From NCBI GenBank assembly GCA_016783865.1, contig JADHVS010000034.1, positions 1 through 29,994 of the forward strand: 29,994 nucleotides of DNA. Direction: 5' to 3'. Both the position numbers and the translations under genes were made by a program. The notes under the pieces were generated by a model. It saw nothing but the letters and a program-made list of their open reading frames with translations. It was not told the DNA's origin and made no database searches. Source of the DNA: Bacteroidales bacterium (GTDB lineage Bacteria; Bacteroidota; Bacteroidia; Bacteroidales; SM23-62). Of this stretch, positions 1-8,317 are shown piece after piece; position 1 is the stretch's first letter, and the number at the start of each line of letters is the position of its first letter.

Positions 1-624
1 TTGAATAAAGTTAATCTGGAAGTACAAAGTGGCGAATTCGTTGCGATAATGGGACCATCCGGCTGTGGAAAATCCACTTTGCTGAATATTATCGGCCTGC
101 TCGATAATCCCACGGATGGTGAATTGTTATTTGACGGTATTGAAGTATCAAAATTCAAAGAAAGACAACGGACCAATCTGAGAAAGGGAAACATTGGATT
201 TGTGTTTCAGAGTTTCAACCTGATCGATGAATTAACCGTCTATGAAAATGTTGAATTGCCGCTTTTGTATATGAATGTTTCCAGCGCTGAAAGAAAAAAG
301 AAAGTTGGAGATGTGCTCGACCGGATGAAGATATCGCATCGTAAAAAGCATTTCCCTCAGCAGCTTTCAGGGGGACAGCAGCAAAGGGTGGCCATTTCCC
401 GCGCAGTTGTTACCAATCCCAAACTGATACTGGCCGACGAGCCTACCGGTAACCTCGACAGTGCCAACGGGGAGGAAGTCATGAACCTGCTGACCGAGCT
501 GAACAAAGAGGGAACTACCATTATTATAGTGACTCACTCACCTTCCGATGCTGAGAAGGCGCATCGCATTGTGCAGCTGTTCGACGGACACATTGTGACT
601 GAAAATATTAAGAAAATATTATAG
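1..624 (+). CDS. ABC transporter ATP-binding protein, MacB/LolD type (5'-truncated by window edge)
   Basis: This is the cytoplasmic ATPase of an ABC transporter of the MacB/LolD class, which drives mechanotransmission or efflux through an FtsX-like permease rather than classical import. In the visible 207 residues I see Walker [10 protein letters not shown] (18-26), a Q-loop (Q70), the signature LSGGQ (122-126), Walker B LILADE (142-147, catalytic E147), the class-typical EPTGNLDS and the H-loop histidine H179. The TTG at base 1 lies where family members already have their first beta strand, so roughly 20-25 N-terminal residues, including the A-loop aromatic, should lie upstream of the window. 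The permease follows after about 50 bp on the same strand, so the two probably form one operon. The substrate cannot be inferred; Bacteroidota carry many such pairs. Confidence 0.93.
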   Translation: MNKVNLEVQSGEFVAIMGPSGCGKSTLLNIIGLLDNPTDGELLFDGIEVSKFKERQRTNLRKGNIGFVFQSFNLIDELTVYENVELPLLYMNVSSAERKKKVGDVLDRMKISHRKKHFPQQLSGGQQQRVAISRAVVTNPKLILADEPTGNLDSANGEEVMNLLTELNKEGTTIIIVTHSPSDAEKAHRIVQLFDGHIVTENIKKIL

Positions 625-632
625 CAGATCAC

Positions 633-664
633 CTGGCCCCTTGGATCCCTGGATCCTTGAATCC
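633..664 (+). repeat. Degenerate octamer array (4 units) between ABC ATPase and permease
   Basis: Four consecutive 8-mers can be read: CTGGCCCC, TTGGATCC, CTGGATCC, TTGAATCC. The array starts 8 bases after the ATPase stop codon and ends 9 bases before the permease ATG. It is short and degenerate, but its period and position match the other arrays in this window. Confidence 0.5.
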
Positions 665-673
665 TTTTTAATC

Positions 674-3043
674 ATGTTTCGTAACTACCTTAAAACAGCC
701 ATCCGGAATCTGGTCCAAAGCCCGGTGTATGCCCTGATCAACGTGTTCGGTCTTTCAATAGGGATCACCTGCAGCCTGCTTATCATGATCTTTATTAAGC
801 ATGAGATCAGCTATGATAAGTTCCATCACAAAAAGGATGATCTGTACCGGATGGTATTCGAGTTTTCCGATCAGGATTCAAGAACAGTATCACCTCAAAT
901 GACCGCACCGGTTGGTCCGGATATGGTTATCGAATTTCCGGAAGTGATCCGTTCGACCCGTACAAGTACTTACAGGAGTGGATTTTTCAGCGTGGAGGAC
1001 CGCAATTACAAATCTGCAAATGTTTTGTATGCCGATTCATCGTTCTTCGAGATGTTCTCATTCAGGCTCATCCAGGGCGATCCGCTGACGGTGCTGACTG
1101 CACCATATTCCATTGTGATCAATGATGAGACAGCCAGTGAAATCTTCGGGGATGAGAATCCGGTCGGTAAAACCATTCGCTGGAACAACAGGGATGACCT
1201 GACCATCACAGGGATTGTGGAAACTACACCTGTTCATTCACATCTGCAATTCACATCGCTTATATCATTCAGCAGTTTATACCAGGATCCAAGGTTGTAT
1301 ATGCACTGGAACGGTGGAATGCAATATTATCATTATGTGGAGCTTACACCCGGATATCAAAAGGCGGATCTGGAGGCAAAACTGCCGGATTTTATGTACG
1401 AGAAGATTAATTACCTCTATGATCAATTTGGCAGTTCCATTCAGGCGCAGTTGCAGCCCATCACAGATATACATTTAAGGTCGGGTTATGGGGGGGAGAT
1501 AGGTCCGGTGGGTTCCATGTCAAACATATATATATTTTCAGCAGTTGCCCTTTTTATCCTGTTTATTGCTTGCATTAATTTTATGAACCTGACCACGGCC
1601 AAATCCACCCGGCGAGCCAGGGAAGTGGGTTTACGAAAAGTACTTGGAGCTGGTCAAAGCAAAATCGCAAGTCAGTTTCTTGGAGAAGCAATTATCATGA
1701 GCCTGATCGGACTGGTCATATCTTTGATCCTTATTGAGATATTATTGCCGGTATTCAGCTGGATGGTGAGCAGGGATCTCACGTTTTACCAGCTTGAGAA
1801 CATTGACCTGATCATTGGTGTCATCTTTTTTGTTATACTTGTTGGTATTATCGCAGGAAGCTATCCCTCTTTCTATGTTTCCTCCTTTAAGCCAGCCACG
1901 GTTTTGAAAGGTATTCATTCGGGAAGAGGCGGCTCGGGGTTCCGGAATGTCCTGGTACTGATACAATTTGCCATATCAATCATCCTGATCATTTCTACCC
2001 TGGTTATCTATTCACAACTTGGATATATCAGGGCAATGGATGTGGGATATCAGAAGGAGAATATTCTGATGCTGAATTTCTCAAGTGATGATTTCAAGGG
2101 TAATTATAAACTGCTTAAGGAGGAACTAAAAAATATCCCGGGAATTATAGGTTCTGCAGCTACCTCAGAAGTGCCGGGCAGTGGTTTCACCAGCAATGGT
2201 TATATTCCGGAAGGATTCGACCAGCCTTTCATGTTTAATGCAGTGGATGTGGATTACGATTATATAACAACCATGGGGTTGCAAATCTTGAGTGGCAGGG
2301 CATTTTCACCTGAATTCGCTACCGACAAAGAATCGTATATGATCAATGAGGCACTTCAGCGTAAACTGAACTGGGATGATCCGGTAGGCAAAAGAATTGA
2401 AAGAAATGGGCCTCACCAGGTTATCGGCGTTGTAAAAGATTTTCATTTTGCCTCCCTGCACCAGGAGATTGGTCCCCTGATTTTTCATATGAATCCGTAT
2501 ATGGGGTATGACCATCTGCTTGTCAGGTACAGGACAGATAATGTTTCTGCATTAATGCAGGATATTGAAGCTGTATGGCAACGCATTGATTCGAGTGAAC
2601 CATTTGAATATCAGTTTCTTGACGAGGTATTTGATAATATGTACCGGGGAGAAAAGCGGATGAGTACCATGCTTTTATATATTGCTATGCTGGCCATTAT
2701 AATTGCCTGCATGGGTTTATTTGGACTGGCCCTTTATAATACCGAGCAACGGACCAAAGAGATCGGTGTAAGAAAAGTTTACGGATCAACCGTTTCACGA
2801 ATTGTTATCCTGTTGACAGGTAAGTTTACCATCTGGGTCCTCATCGCTAATGCGCTCGCATGGCCGGTGGCGTATATCCTCATGAAGAAATACATGCAGA
2901 TGTATGCCTATAAAATAGATTTCCCCATCTGGATATTCTTTCTTACTGCATTGATTGCCTACCTTATTGCACTTTTTACAATCAGCTTCCAGAGCATCAA
3001 GGCCGGAAACGCAAATCCTGCCGACGCGTTGAGATATGAGTAA
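674..3043 (+). CDS. FtsX-like / MacB-family ABC transporter permease
   Basis: This is the inner-membrane permease partner of the preceding ATPase. It is about 789 residues with the two-unit Bacteroidota architecture. A first membrane helix (about 20-42, following the family N-terminus MFRNYLKTAIRN) leads into a periplasmic MacB_PCD-like domain (about 45-270) and three helices (about 285-400). A second unit begins near residue 425 (FRNVLVLIQFAISI), with another periplasmic domain (about 460-660) and three C-terminal helices. Both FtsX halves carry the typical cytoplasmic motif, REVGLRKVLGA in the first and KEIGVRKVYGS in the second. I chose the ATG at 674 over an in-frame TTG at 641 because the family begins with MFRNY and the extra 11 residues come from an octamer repeat. 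The function is export or lipoprotein/membrane remodelling of unknown substrate. Confidence 0.93.
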   Translation: MFRNYLKTAIRNLVQSPVYALINVFGLSIGITCSLLIMIFIKHEISYDKFHHKKDDLYRMVFEFSDQDSRTVSPQMTAPVGPDMVIEFPEVIRSTRTSTYRSGFFSVEDRNYKSANVLYADSSFFEMFSFRLIQGDPLTVLTAPYSIVINDETASEIFGDENPVGKTIRWNNRDDLTITGIVETTPVHSHLQFTSLISFSSLYQDPRLYMHWNGGMQYYHYVELTPGYQKADLEAKLPDFMYEKINYLYDQFGSSIQAQLQPITDIHLRSGYGGEIGPVGSMSNIYIFSAVALFILFIACINFMNLTTAKSTRRAREVGLRKVLGAGQSKIASQFLGEAIIMSLIGLVISLILIEILLPVFSWMVSRDLTFYQLENIDLIIGVIFFVILVGIIAGSYPSFYVSSFKPATVLKGIHSGRGGSGFRNVLVLIQFAISIILIISTLVIYSQLGYIRAMDVGYQKENILMLNFSSDDFKGNYKLLKEELKNIPGIIGSAATSEVPGSGFTSNGYIPEGFDQPFMFNAVDVDYDYITTMGLQILSGRAFSPEFATDKESYMINEALQRKLNWDDPVGKRIERNGPHQVIGVVKDFHFASLHQEIGPLIFHMNPYMGYDHLLVRYRTDNVSALMQDIEAVWQRIDSSEPFEYQFLDEVFDNMYRGEKRMSTMLLYIAMLAIIIACMGLFGLALYNTEQRTKEIGVRKVYGSTVSRIVILLTGKFTIWVLIANALAWPVAYILMKKYMQMYAYKIDFPIWIFFLTALIAYLIALFTISFQSIKAGNANPADALRYE

Positions 3044-3066
3044 GTCGAGGGCCTTGCCGACTGCCG

Positions 3067-3110
3067 ACTTGTAGACTTGTAGACTTGTAGACTTGTAGAC
3101 TTGTAGACTT
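3067..3110 (+). repeat. Perfect octamer array ACTTGTAG x5 plus partial
   Basis: Five perfect copies of ACTTGTAG run from 3067 to 3106, followed by ACTT. The array begins 23 bases after the permease stop codon and lies in the 134-bp gap before the enolase-family gene. Perfect identity between units suggests recent expansion or ongoing slippage. Confidence 0.92.
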
Positions 3111-3177
3111 TCTTCCTGCTGGGTTCAGGAAATTATTTTAATTTTAACTGCTGAGTCAAGAATTAAACATCAAATCC

Positions 3178-4551
3178 ATGAAATCCAATTTATCCCGTCG
3201 CCAGTTTTTTCGCAGGTCAACAGCTGCTACAGCAGCAGTTGGTTTTGGTGGATTCCTGACCCAAAAAGACCTGGAAGCTATTCCCCGGAATGTAAATACC
3301 TTTTCCGGGCCATCCGAATTAAAAATCACGGATATGCGGACGGTGACCGTACACCACCGTCATATAATCAGGCTCGATACCAACCAGGGGATTGTTGGTT
3401 ATGGTGAAGTCCGGGATGGAGCCAGCAAGACCTATGCCCTTATGCTCAAAAACCGGATTATAGGAATGAATCCATGCAACGTGGATAAAATTTTCCGCGA
3501 GATCAAGCAATTTGGTCATCATGCCCGGCAGGCAGGGGGCGTGTGTGCAGTGGAGATGGCATGCTGGGACCTGGCCGGAAAAGCCTGGGGAGTGCCATGC
3601 TGGCAAATGCTGGGGGGCAAGTTCAGGGATAAGATCCGGGTTTACTCAGATACTCCATTTTCGAAAGAACCGGGAATACAGGGCCGGCGGTTAAAAGAGC
3701 GTATGGACAGGGGATTTACCTATCTGAAAATGGATCTTCCCATTAGCTTGTTAGAAGGGATTGAGGGTACACTTTCGTGGCCTAAAGGGGAAATTGATCC
3801 TTTCGGGCAATGGTCTCAGGGTGTTTCGGGATACCTTGAACATCCCTTTACCGGAATACGTGTAACCGAAAAAGGTCTGGATATTTTCGAAGAATATGTA
3901 AAGGGTGTGCGTGATATCGTTGGTTGGGAGATCCCACTGGCTACAGATCATTATGGACATTTTGGAATCGAGGATGGAATAAAACTTGCCCGTAGGCTGG
4001 ATAAATATAACCTGGCCTGGCTGGAAGACATGGTTCCCTGGTACTATACCGATCAGTATGTCAGGTTAAAAAATTCATGTACCACACCCATACTGACCGG
4101 AGAAGATATCTACCTGAAGGAAGAATTTAATAAACTGTTTGAGGCACAAGCTATTTCTATTTGTCATCCCGATCTGGCTACCTCGGGTGGCCTGCTTGAA
4201 ACGAAGAAAATAGGTGACCTGGCAATGGAACACGGGATCTCGATGGCAATGCATATGGCAGGTAATCCTGTAACCCTTTTTGCGAATATCCATTGTGCTG
4301 CAGCCAGTGAAAACTTCCTGGTCCTTGAACATCACAATGTGGATGATGAATGGTACGATACACTGGTGGATGGTGTACCAAAACCAATAGTTCAACCCGA
4401 CGGATATATTCCGGTGCCTGACAAGCCTGGCTTAGGTATTGAACTCAATGAGGAGGCCGTCAGGGCAAACATTTCTTCCGGTGGTTATTTTGATCCCACA
4501 CCGGAATGGGACGACGAACGCTCACACGATAGATTGTGGAGCTTTTTGTAA
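3178..4551 (+). CDS. Enolase-superfamily (mandelate racemase/muconate lactonizing type) protein with Tat-like signal
   Basis: This is a predicted acid-sugar dehydratase or racemase of the enolase superfamily, 457 residues. The N-terminus carries a twin-arginine motif (SRRQFF, residues 6-11) followed by an Ala/Gly-rich hydrophobic stretch, suggesting export in folded form. An MR_MLE N-terminal domain follows (about 47-150), then the barrel. Candidate active-site residues are K184 in LKMD, Mg ligands D257 (ATDHYG), E283 (LED) and E309 (TGED), and H359 (MAMHMAG) near the end of the barrel; HPD at 330-332 is also family-typical. The spacing fits the mandelate-racemase group better than enolase itself, but exact substrate specificity cannot be read from sequence. 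The gene stands alone between octamer and heptamer arrays and is convergent with the MFS gene. Confidence 0.88.
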   Translation: MKSNLSRRQFFRRSTAATAAVGFGGFLTQKDLEAIPRNVNTFSGPSELKITDMRTVTVHHRHIIRLDTNQGIVGYGEVRDGASKTYALMLKNRIIGMNPCNVDKIFREIKQFGHHARQAGGVCAVEMACWDLAGKAWGVPCWQMLGGKFRDKIRVYSDTPFSKEPGIQGRRLKERMDRGFTYLKMDLPISLLEGIEGTLSWPKGEIDPFGQWSQGVSGYLEHPFTGIRVTEKGLDIFEEYVKGVRDIVGWEIPLATDHYGHFGIEDGIKLARRLDKYNLAWLEDMVPWYYTDQYVRLKNSCTTPILTGEDIYLKEEFNKLFEAQAISICHPDLATSGGLLETKKIGDLAMEHGISMAMHMAGNPVTLFANIHCAAASENFLVLEHHNVDDEWYDTLVDGVPKPIVQPDGYIPVPDKPGLGIELNEEAVRANISSGGYFDPTPEWDDERSHDRLWSFL

Positions 4552-4554
4552 AAG

Positions 4555-4610
4555 CAGAAGGCAGAAAACAGAAGGCAGAAAACAGAAGGCAGAAGTCAGA
4601 ATTCAGAAGT
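4555..4610 (+). repeat. Heptamer array, eight CAGAAGG/CAGAAAA/CAGAAGT units
   Basis: Eight uninterrupted 7-mers, all CAGAANN, start 3 bases after the enolase-family stop codon. The first five alternate CAGAAGG and CAGAAAA; the last three are CAGAAGT, CAGAATT, CAGAAGT. The same unit (reverse complement TTCTGAC) occurs inside the HU/SPOR gene at 20620-20862. Confidence 0.92.
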
Positions 4611-4629
4611 TCCTGAACATAAACCCAAT

Positions 4630-4662
4630 TCTCACACCCCCGGATCACAGATCACCGATAGC
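4630..4662 (-). repeat. C-rich box plus short heptamer run overlapping the MFS stop codon
   Basis: On the plus strand a C-rich box (CTCACACCCCC, about 4631-4641) is followed by GGATCAC, AGATCAC, CGATAGC (4642-4662). Read on the minus strand, the MFS stop codon TGA (4654-4652) lies inside one unit, followed by another unit and then a G-rich box. Similar arrangements are seen at 5923-5959 and 25020-25090. Confidence 0.5.
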
Positions 4663-5887
4663 GCAACAGGATAAACGGAACCGGAACAAGAAGGATCCCT
4701 GATACAATCACTAATCCTGTTCCTACCCCGAACTTTTCGGCAAACAGTCCCAGCAGAAATGCCAGCGCCGCTGAAAAAATGGTTTTGCCCTGTGATTCTA
4801 CAGACAATGCGGTGGCCAGAATATCCTCGTTAAGGTTTTCTCCGATATAACTTACCCCGACAGGCATTCTCAGATTTTCCAGGAGATATACCATGATGAA
4901 TAAAATTACCGAAACCAGGATAAATTCAAAATGATAGAGGAGACCTGAAACAGCTCCAACCAGGATTCCCAAAACCAGTGTCAGGTTAAGCGGAGTGGAC
5001 AGATGACGAAACCTGTCAGCAAACTTTCCGGCATTTCTCGATGCCGCCGAGGTGAGCAGGTAGATGAGAAAATATATGACGCCCACAAATATGGCCGATC
5101 GTTGCTCCTCCCTGTAGGAGGTAAGAAATGGCAGGGTGATGGTCAATGAGACAATGATGGGCTGCAGGTAATCCTTCACCGCCTGGTAGTATCCGCTGAA
5201 TGAAGAGACATTAGCGACCGCTTTAAGGATTTCCGGCTGGCGCAAGGAAAGGGCAAATTCTTTCCAAACCTTTTTAAATCTGGTTCTAATCCCTGATATA
5301 CCAAACTGCTGATTTTTACCATCAAGGTAACCCGGATAAGAAAGGATAAGGAAAAATCCGAGAAAATAAGGAATACCTGAAAACAGGAATACTAATTCGT
5401 AAGTGCCTGATATAAAGATAATTGAAGCGGCAATCAAAGAAGATACTGCCGAACCCAGCTGCGACCACGACCGTGTATGTCCGTAGTAATGGACCTTCTG
5501 GTCACTCCACCCCATCCTCTGCAAATAGTCAAAAATCATGGCTTTATGTGTGCCTGTCCGAAATGCATCTGCCAGGGCAAAAAAGAGCGTGGCCACGATC
5601 AGAACAACGTAGGTATTCGCCTGCCAGTAAACCAGGAAGGAAATGATGTACAGGCCAAATGAGGCCATCATGGTCTTTTTCCGGCCCAGTGCATCTGCTC
5701 CAAATCCTGCGGGTACTTCGAAAATATTCCGGGTAATCTCCCTGATGGTATAAATGGTCCCGATCTCCAGGAAACCAAATCCTTTATCAAGCAGGTACAA
5801 AATAAAGAAGGGCTCAAAGAACCGCTGGTTCTTCAGGAAGCCGTACAGGCAAAACTTATAATACTGTATATCTTTTTTAAAGGCCAT
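4652..5887 (-). CDS. Major facilitator superfamily transporter
   Basis: This is a polytopic inner-membrane secondary transporter of 411 residues, within the usual MFS length, with about 12 hydrophobic segments. The loop after the second helix carries the MFS motif-A-like GADALGRKKT, and charged residues (TIREITRNIFEVPAGF) precede it. A long cytoplasmic linker between the two halves is visible around residues 185-210. The gene lies 60 bp downstream of the TPS/TPP-like fusion on the same strand, so co-transcription is likely and a sugar-related or efflux role is possible. Nothing in the sequence fixes the substrate. The stop codon lies inside a short heptamer/C-rich composite. The ATG at 5887 begins MAFKKDIQYYKF, a typical short cytoplasmic leader. 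Confidence 0.88.
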   Translation of the reverse strand: MAFKKDIQYYKFCLYGFLKNQRFFEPFFILYLLDKGFGFLEIGTIYTIREITRNIFEVPAGFGADALGRKKTMMASFGLYIISFLVYWQANTYVVLIVATLFFALADAFRTGTHKAMIFDYLQRMGWSDQKVHYYGHTRSWSQLGSAVSSLIAASIIFISGTYELVFLFSGIPYFLGFFLILSYPGYLDGKNQQFGISGIRTRFKKVWKEFALSLRQPEILKAVANVSSFSGYYQAVKDYLQPIIVSLTITLPFLTSYREEQRSAIFVGVIYFLIYLLTSAASRNAGKFADRFRHLSTPLNLTLVLGILVGAVSGLLYHFEFILVSVILFIMVYLLENLRMPVGVSYIGENLNEDILATALSVESQGKTIFSAALAFLLGLFAEKFGVGTGLVIVSGILLVPVPFILLRYR

Positions 5888-5922
5888 CTATCCTGAAGCA
5901 ACCATGGATTTACTATTTATAA

Positions 5923-5959
5923 CCTGCCCAACACCCACACACTCGGTTCACCGTTCACT
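5923..5959 (-). repeat. C-rich box plus two heptamers overlapping the TPS/TPP stop codon
   Basis: On the plus strand a C-rich box (CCTGCCCAACACCCACACAC, 5923-5942) is followed after three bases by GTTCACC and GTTCACT (5946-5959). The TPS/TPP stop codon TGA (5950-5948, minus strand) and its last two or three codons fall inside these units. With only two units, this is recognisable mainly by comparison with the clearer element at 25020-25090. Confidence 0.4.
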
Positions 5960-8161
5960 GACAAATCCTGCAAGGATTTGTCTCACATCTTCAACAGATT
6001 CAACATAGTAATCTGCCCTGGTGGTCTTTGTGCCTACCTTAATTGTAACAGCCTCCTCAGGAAGGGCTCCGAAGGTGTATTCATCGGTCCAGTCATCTCC
6101 AACGGCGAAAATAAAATCATAGGTATCGTCGCCCATTCTTTGCAATGCACCCCGTCCCTTGTTAATACCCGAATTCTTTATTTCAATAACCTTGTCACCA
6201 TCCATAATCTCGAGATTATGGTTGCCCACCAGCTCTTTTAACTCATCCTTCAGTTCCCACGATCGTATCTCACCAAGATCCGGGTCGGCATTCCTGTAGT
6301 GCCATACAAGTGAATAGTTTTTCCGCTCAATAAAGGAACGCGGGGTACGGTCGACATAAAATTCCAGGATAGGTTCAATGATCTCCATCCAGTTTTTATC
6401 GATCTGCTCCATCATCGACCACTTGCTGCCGGGTGTTTTCGACCACACACCATGCTCGGCAACAAAGCTAATCTTCCAGGGTGGCGGAAACCATTTCCCC
6501 AAAGTCTCTTTGTCGCGCCCGCTGATGATAACTACATGGTTTGAAGGATCGGACGTAAGTTTTTTCAGTATTCCGGTTAATTCATCATCTGGTTTTACCT
6601 TTTGAGGATCTTTGTCGAATCCCATCAGGGTACCGTCATAGTCGAGGAAAATAATTCGGGACGAGGCAGCAGAATATTTCTTTGTGATCTGACCTGCAAG
6701 GTTGGCAGTGATCTTCCTGGCCAGTTTTATTTGCTGGATTTGCTTTACCTTTTCAAGGCTCTCGATGAAATCTGTCGTCCATTTCAACATATTATACCGC
6801 TGCAATCTTTTCTGCAGCAGATCCATCCTCAGCACTTGCTCCTCTTCGTCCATTTCTATGGCCTCCTTAATTGCTTCGGCCATTTCAATCTGGTTATTAG
6901 GATTCACAATGATGGCCTCGCTCATTTCCTTTGCTGCACCAGCCATTTCACTCAGGATCAGTACACCCTTTTTATCGATTTTGGATGCGACAAATTCTTT
7001 TGCGATAAGGTTCATGCCATCCCGGATGGGGGTGATCAATGCGATATCACATAATGTGCATAACTCGGCAACCTCTTCAAAGGGCAGCTGCCGGTAAAAG
7101 TATCGTATGGGCATCCAGCTTATGTTTCCGCAACGGGAATTAATTCTTCCCACATATTCGTCAAGTTCGCGCTTAAGAATTTTGTAATGTTCCACCGATT
7201 CACGCGACGGCATAACGAAGAGAAGCAGGTTGACCATCCCGTGATATTCAGGGTATTTTTCCAGAAAGATCTCAAATGCTTTCAAACGAAGCGGGATCCC
7301 TTTTGTGTAATCCAGCCGGTCGATCGACAGGATTAGTTTTTTCCCTTTACCTGTCAGGTTCTGATCAAACAATCCCTTCTGAACGAGAGTACTTTCTTTT
7401 TGCTGCTTCAGATCTTTTGCGAATTGCGTGATTTTATCATAGTCGATACCCAGCGGATAAAAATCCACCTTCACGATCCGGTCTTCAAGGTGGATCCGGT
7501 TCAGTACGGTTTCATACCCGAGCAGGCGCCTGACACAACTCATGAAGTGCCGTTCATAATCGTACGTGTGGAAACCGATTAAATCAGCACCAAGCAAGCC
7601 TTCAAGGATTTCAGTCCGCCAGGGCAGCAACCTGAAAATCTCAAAGGAGGGGAAGGTGATGTGCAGAAAGAAACCAATGGATACATTGGGATTTTTTTCC
7701 CTGATAAGCCTGGGCAACAACATCATCTGATAGTCGTGGATCCATATCTTATCTCCATCTTCCAGATGGTCGATTACAATGTCTGCGAATTGCTGGTTAA
7801 TATGAATATAACTTTTCCAGTATTCTTCTGAGTAAATTGCATTCTGGGTAAAATAATGGAAGAGAGGCCAGATGGTACGGTTGCTGAATCCTTCCAGGAA
7901 CTTTTCCGTTTCTCTGCGTTTAAGAAAAAGTGGATAGTATTTTTTTTTGTTCAGCTTCTCTGAAAAATTATTGCGTTCATCTTTGGATATTTCCCCTTTG
8001 GTAAGTCCGGGTGATCCGATCCAGATGCTGCTGCTTTCCTTGTAAACTATTTCCACCCTGCCGGAAAATCCATATTCCTTATTGACCAGTTGCCATTTAT
8101 TCTTTTCATCCCGGGCGATGATCACCGGCAGTTCATAAGAGACAAATATTAATTTACCCAT
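5948..8161 (-). CDS. Trehalose-6-phosphate synthase / trehalose-phosphatase-like fusion (OtsA-OtsB type), atypical acceptor site
   Basis: This cytoplasmic fusion has a GT20 synthase-like domain (about 1-470) and a HAD phosphatase-like domain (about 500-737). In the synthase half WIHDY, FLHITFP, SIDRLDYTKG and RDGMNLIAKE match the UDP-glucose-binding and catalytic region of OtsA. The N-terminus is unusual: the normal SNRLP is SYELP (E10 where arginine is expected) and the GGL donor loop is absent, replaced around residues 30-36 by YGFSGRV. In the phosphatase half the nucleophile motif LDYDGTL (D507, D509), SGRD, EHG and GDDWTDE are all intact. The ATG at 8161 is preferred because MGKLIFVS matches the family start; an in-frame ATG at 8200 would add 13 residues. 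The gene diverges from the GH65 fusion and is followed by an MFS gene. The phosphatase call is firm; synthase specificity is uncertain. Confidence 0.9.
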   Translation of the reverse strand: MGKLIFVSYELPVIIARDEKNKWQLVNKEYGFSGRVEIVYKESSSIWIGSPGLTKGEISKDERNNFSEKLNKKKYYPLFLKRRETEKFLEGFSNRTIWPLFHYFTQNAIYSEEYWKSYIHINQQFADIVIDHLEDGDKIWIHDYQMMLLPRLIREKNPNVSIGFFLHITFPSFEIFRLLPWRTEILEGLLGADLIGFHTYDYERHFMSCVRRLLGYETVLNRIHLEDRIVKVDFYPLGIDYDKITQFAKDLKQQKESTLVQKGLFDQNLTGKGKKLILSIDRLDYTKGIPLRLKAFEIFLEKYPEYHGMVNLLLFVMPSRESVEHYKILKRELDEYVGRINSRCGNISWMPIRYFYRQLPFEEVAELCTLCDIALITPIRDGMNLIAKEFVASKIDKKGVLILSEMAGAAKEMSEAIIVNPNNQIEMAEAIKEAIEMDEEEQVLRMDLLQKRLQRYNMLKWTTDFIESLEKVKQIQQIKLARKITANLAGQITKKYSAASSRIIFLDYDGTLMGFDKDPQKVKPDDELTGILKKLTSDPSNHVVIISGRDKETLGKWFPPPWKISFVAEHGVWSKTPGSKWSMMEQIDKNWMEIIEPILEFYVDRTPRSFIERKNYSLVWHYRNADPDLGEIRSWELKDELKELVGNHNLEIMDGDKVIEIKNSGINKGRGALQRMGDDTYDFIFAVGDDWTDEYTFGALPEEAVTIKVGTKTTRADYYVESVEDVRQILAGFVSER

Positions 8162-8201
8162 AAAGTTTTTAATTGATAACTTTGAATCCTGCGAGCGCAT
8201 T

Positions 8202-8275
8202 CACCCTGAGTACTCCCCGAGCAATCGGGACACGCGGGGCGAGGAGCTTCGATCGAAATACTGAACCAGGTATCA
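8202..8275. repeat. GC-rich palindromic element in the divergent TPS/TPP - GH65 promoter region
   Basis: The AT-rich 156-bp divergent region contains a GC-rich block. Its core is a perfect hairpin CCCGA-GCAA-TCGGG (8216-8229), followed by a GCGGGGCGAG segment and flanked by CACCCTGAGTACT on the left and CTTCGATCGAAATACTGAA on the right. The flanks resemble the dispersed palindromic CCCTGAG...CTTCGA elements found in many bacterial genomes. It could be a REP-like element or a regulatory site for both operons. Confidence 0.4.
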
Positions 8276-8317
8276 TGCAAAGTTCAGAAATAAATTTCTT
8301 ATAAAATAGGCAAGTTT

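Noticed and set aside
1..624. Treating the TTG at base 1 as a true start
   Set aside because: The first visible residues align to the interior of the ATPase N-terminal beta strand, so the start lies outside the window.
641..673. TTG start for the permease at 641
   Set aside because: The added 11 residues are translated from the octamer array and the family begins at MFRNY (ATG 674).
4439..4702. Small rightward frame over the end of the enolase-family gene and the heptamer array
   Set aside because: It is out of frame with the enolase gene and its product includes translated heptamer repeat; no start signal or homology.
6602..7097. Rightward open frames antisense to the TPS/TPP gene
   Set aside because: The opposite strand encodes well-conserved GT20 and HAD motifs across the same bases; the antisense products resemble nothing.
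8132..8161. Frameshift or sequencing error explaining the odd TPS N-terminus
   Set aside because: The frame is continuous, the hydrophobic pattern of the first strand is preserved and the substitutions are codon-clean, so substitution is more likely than an indel.
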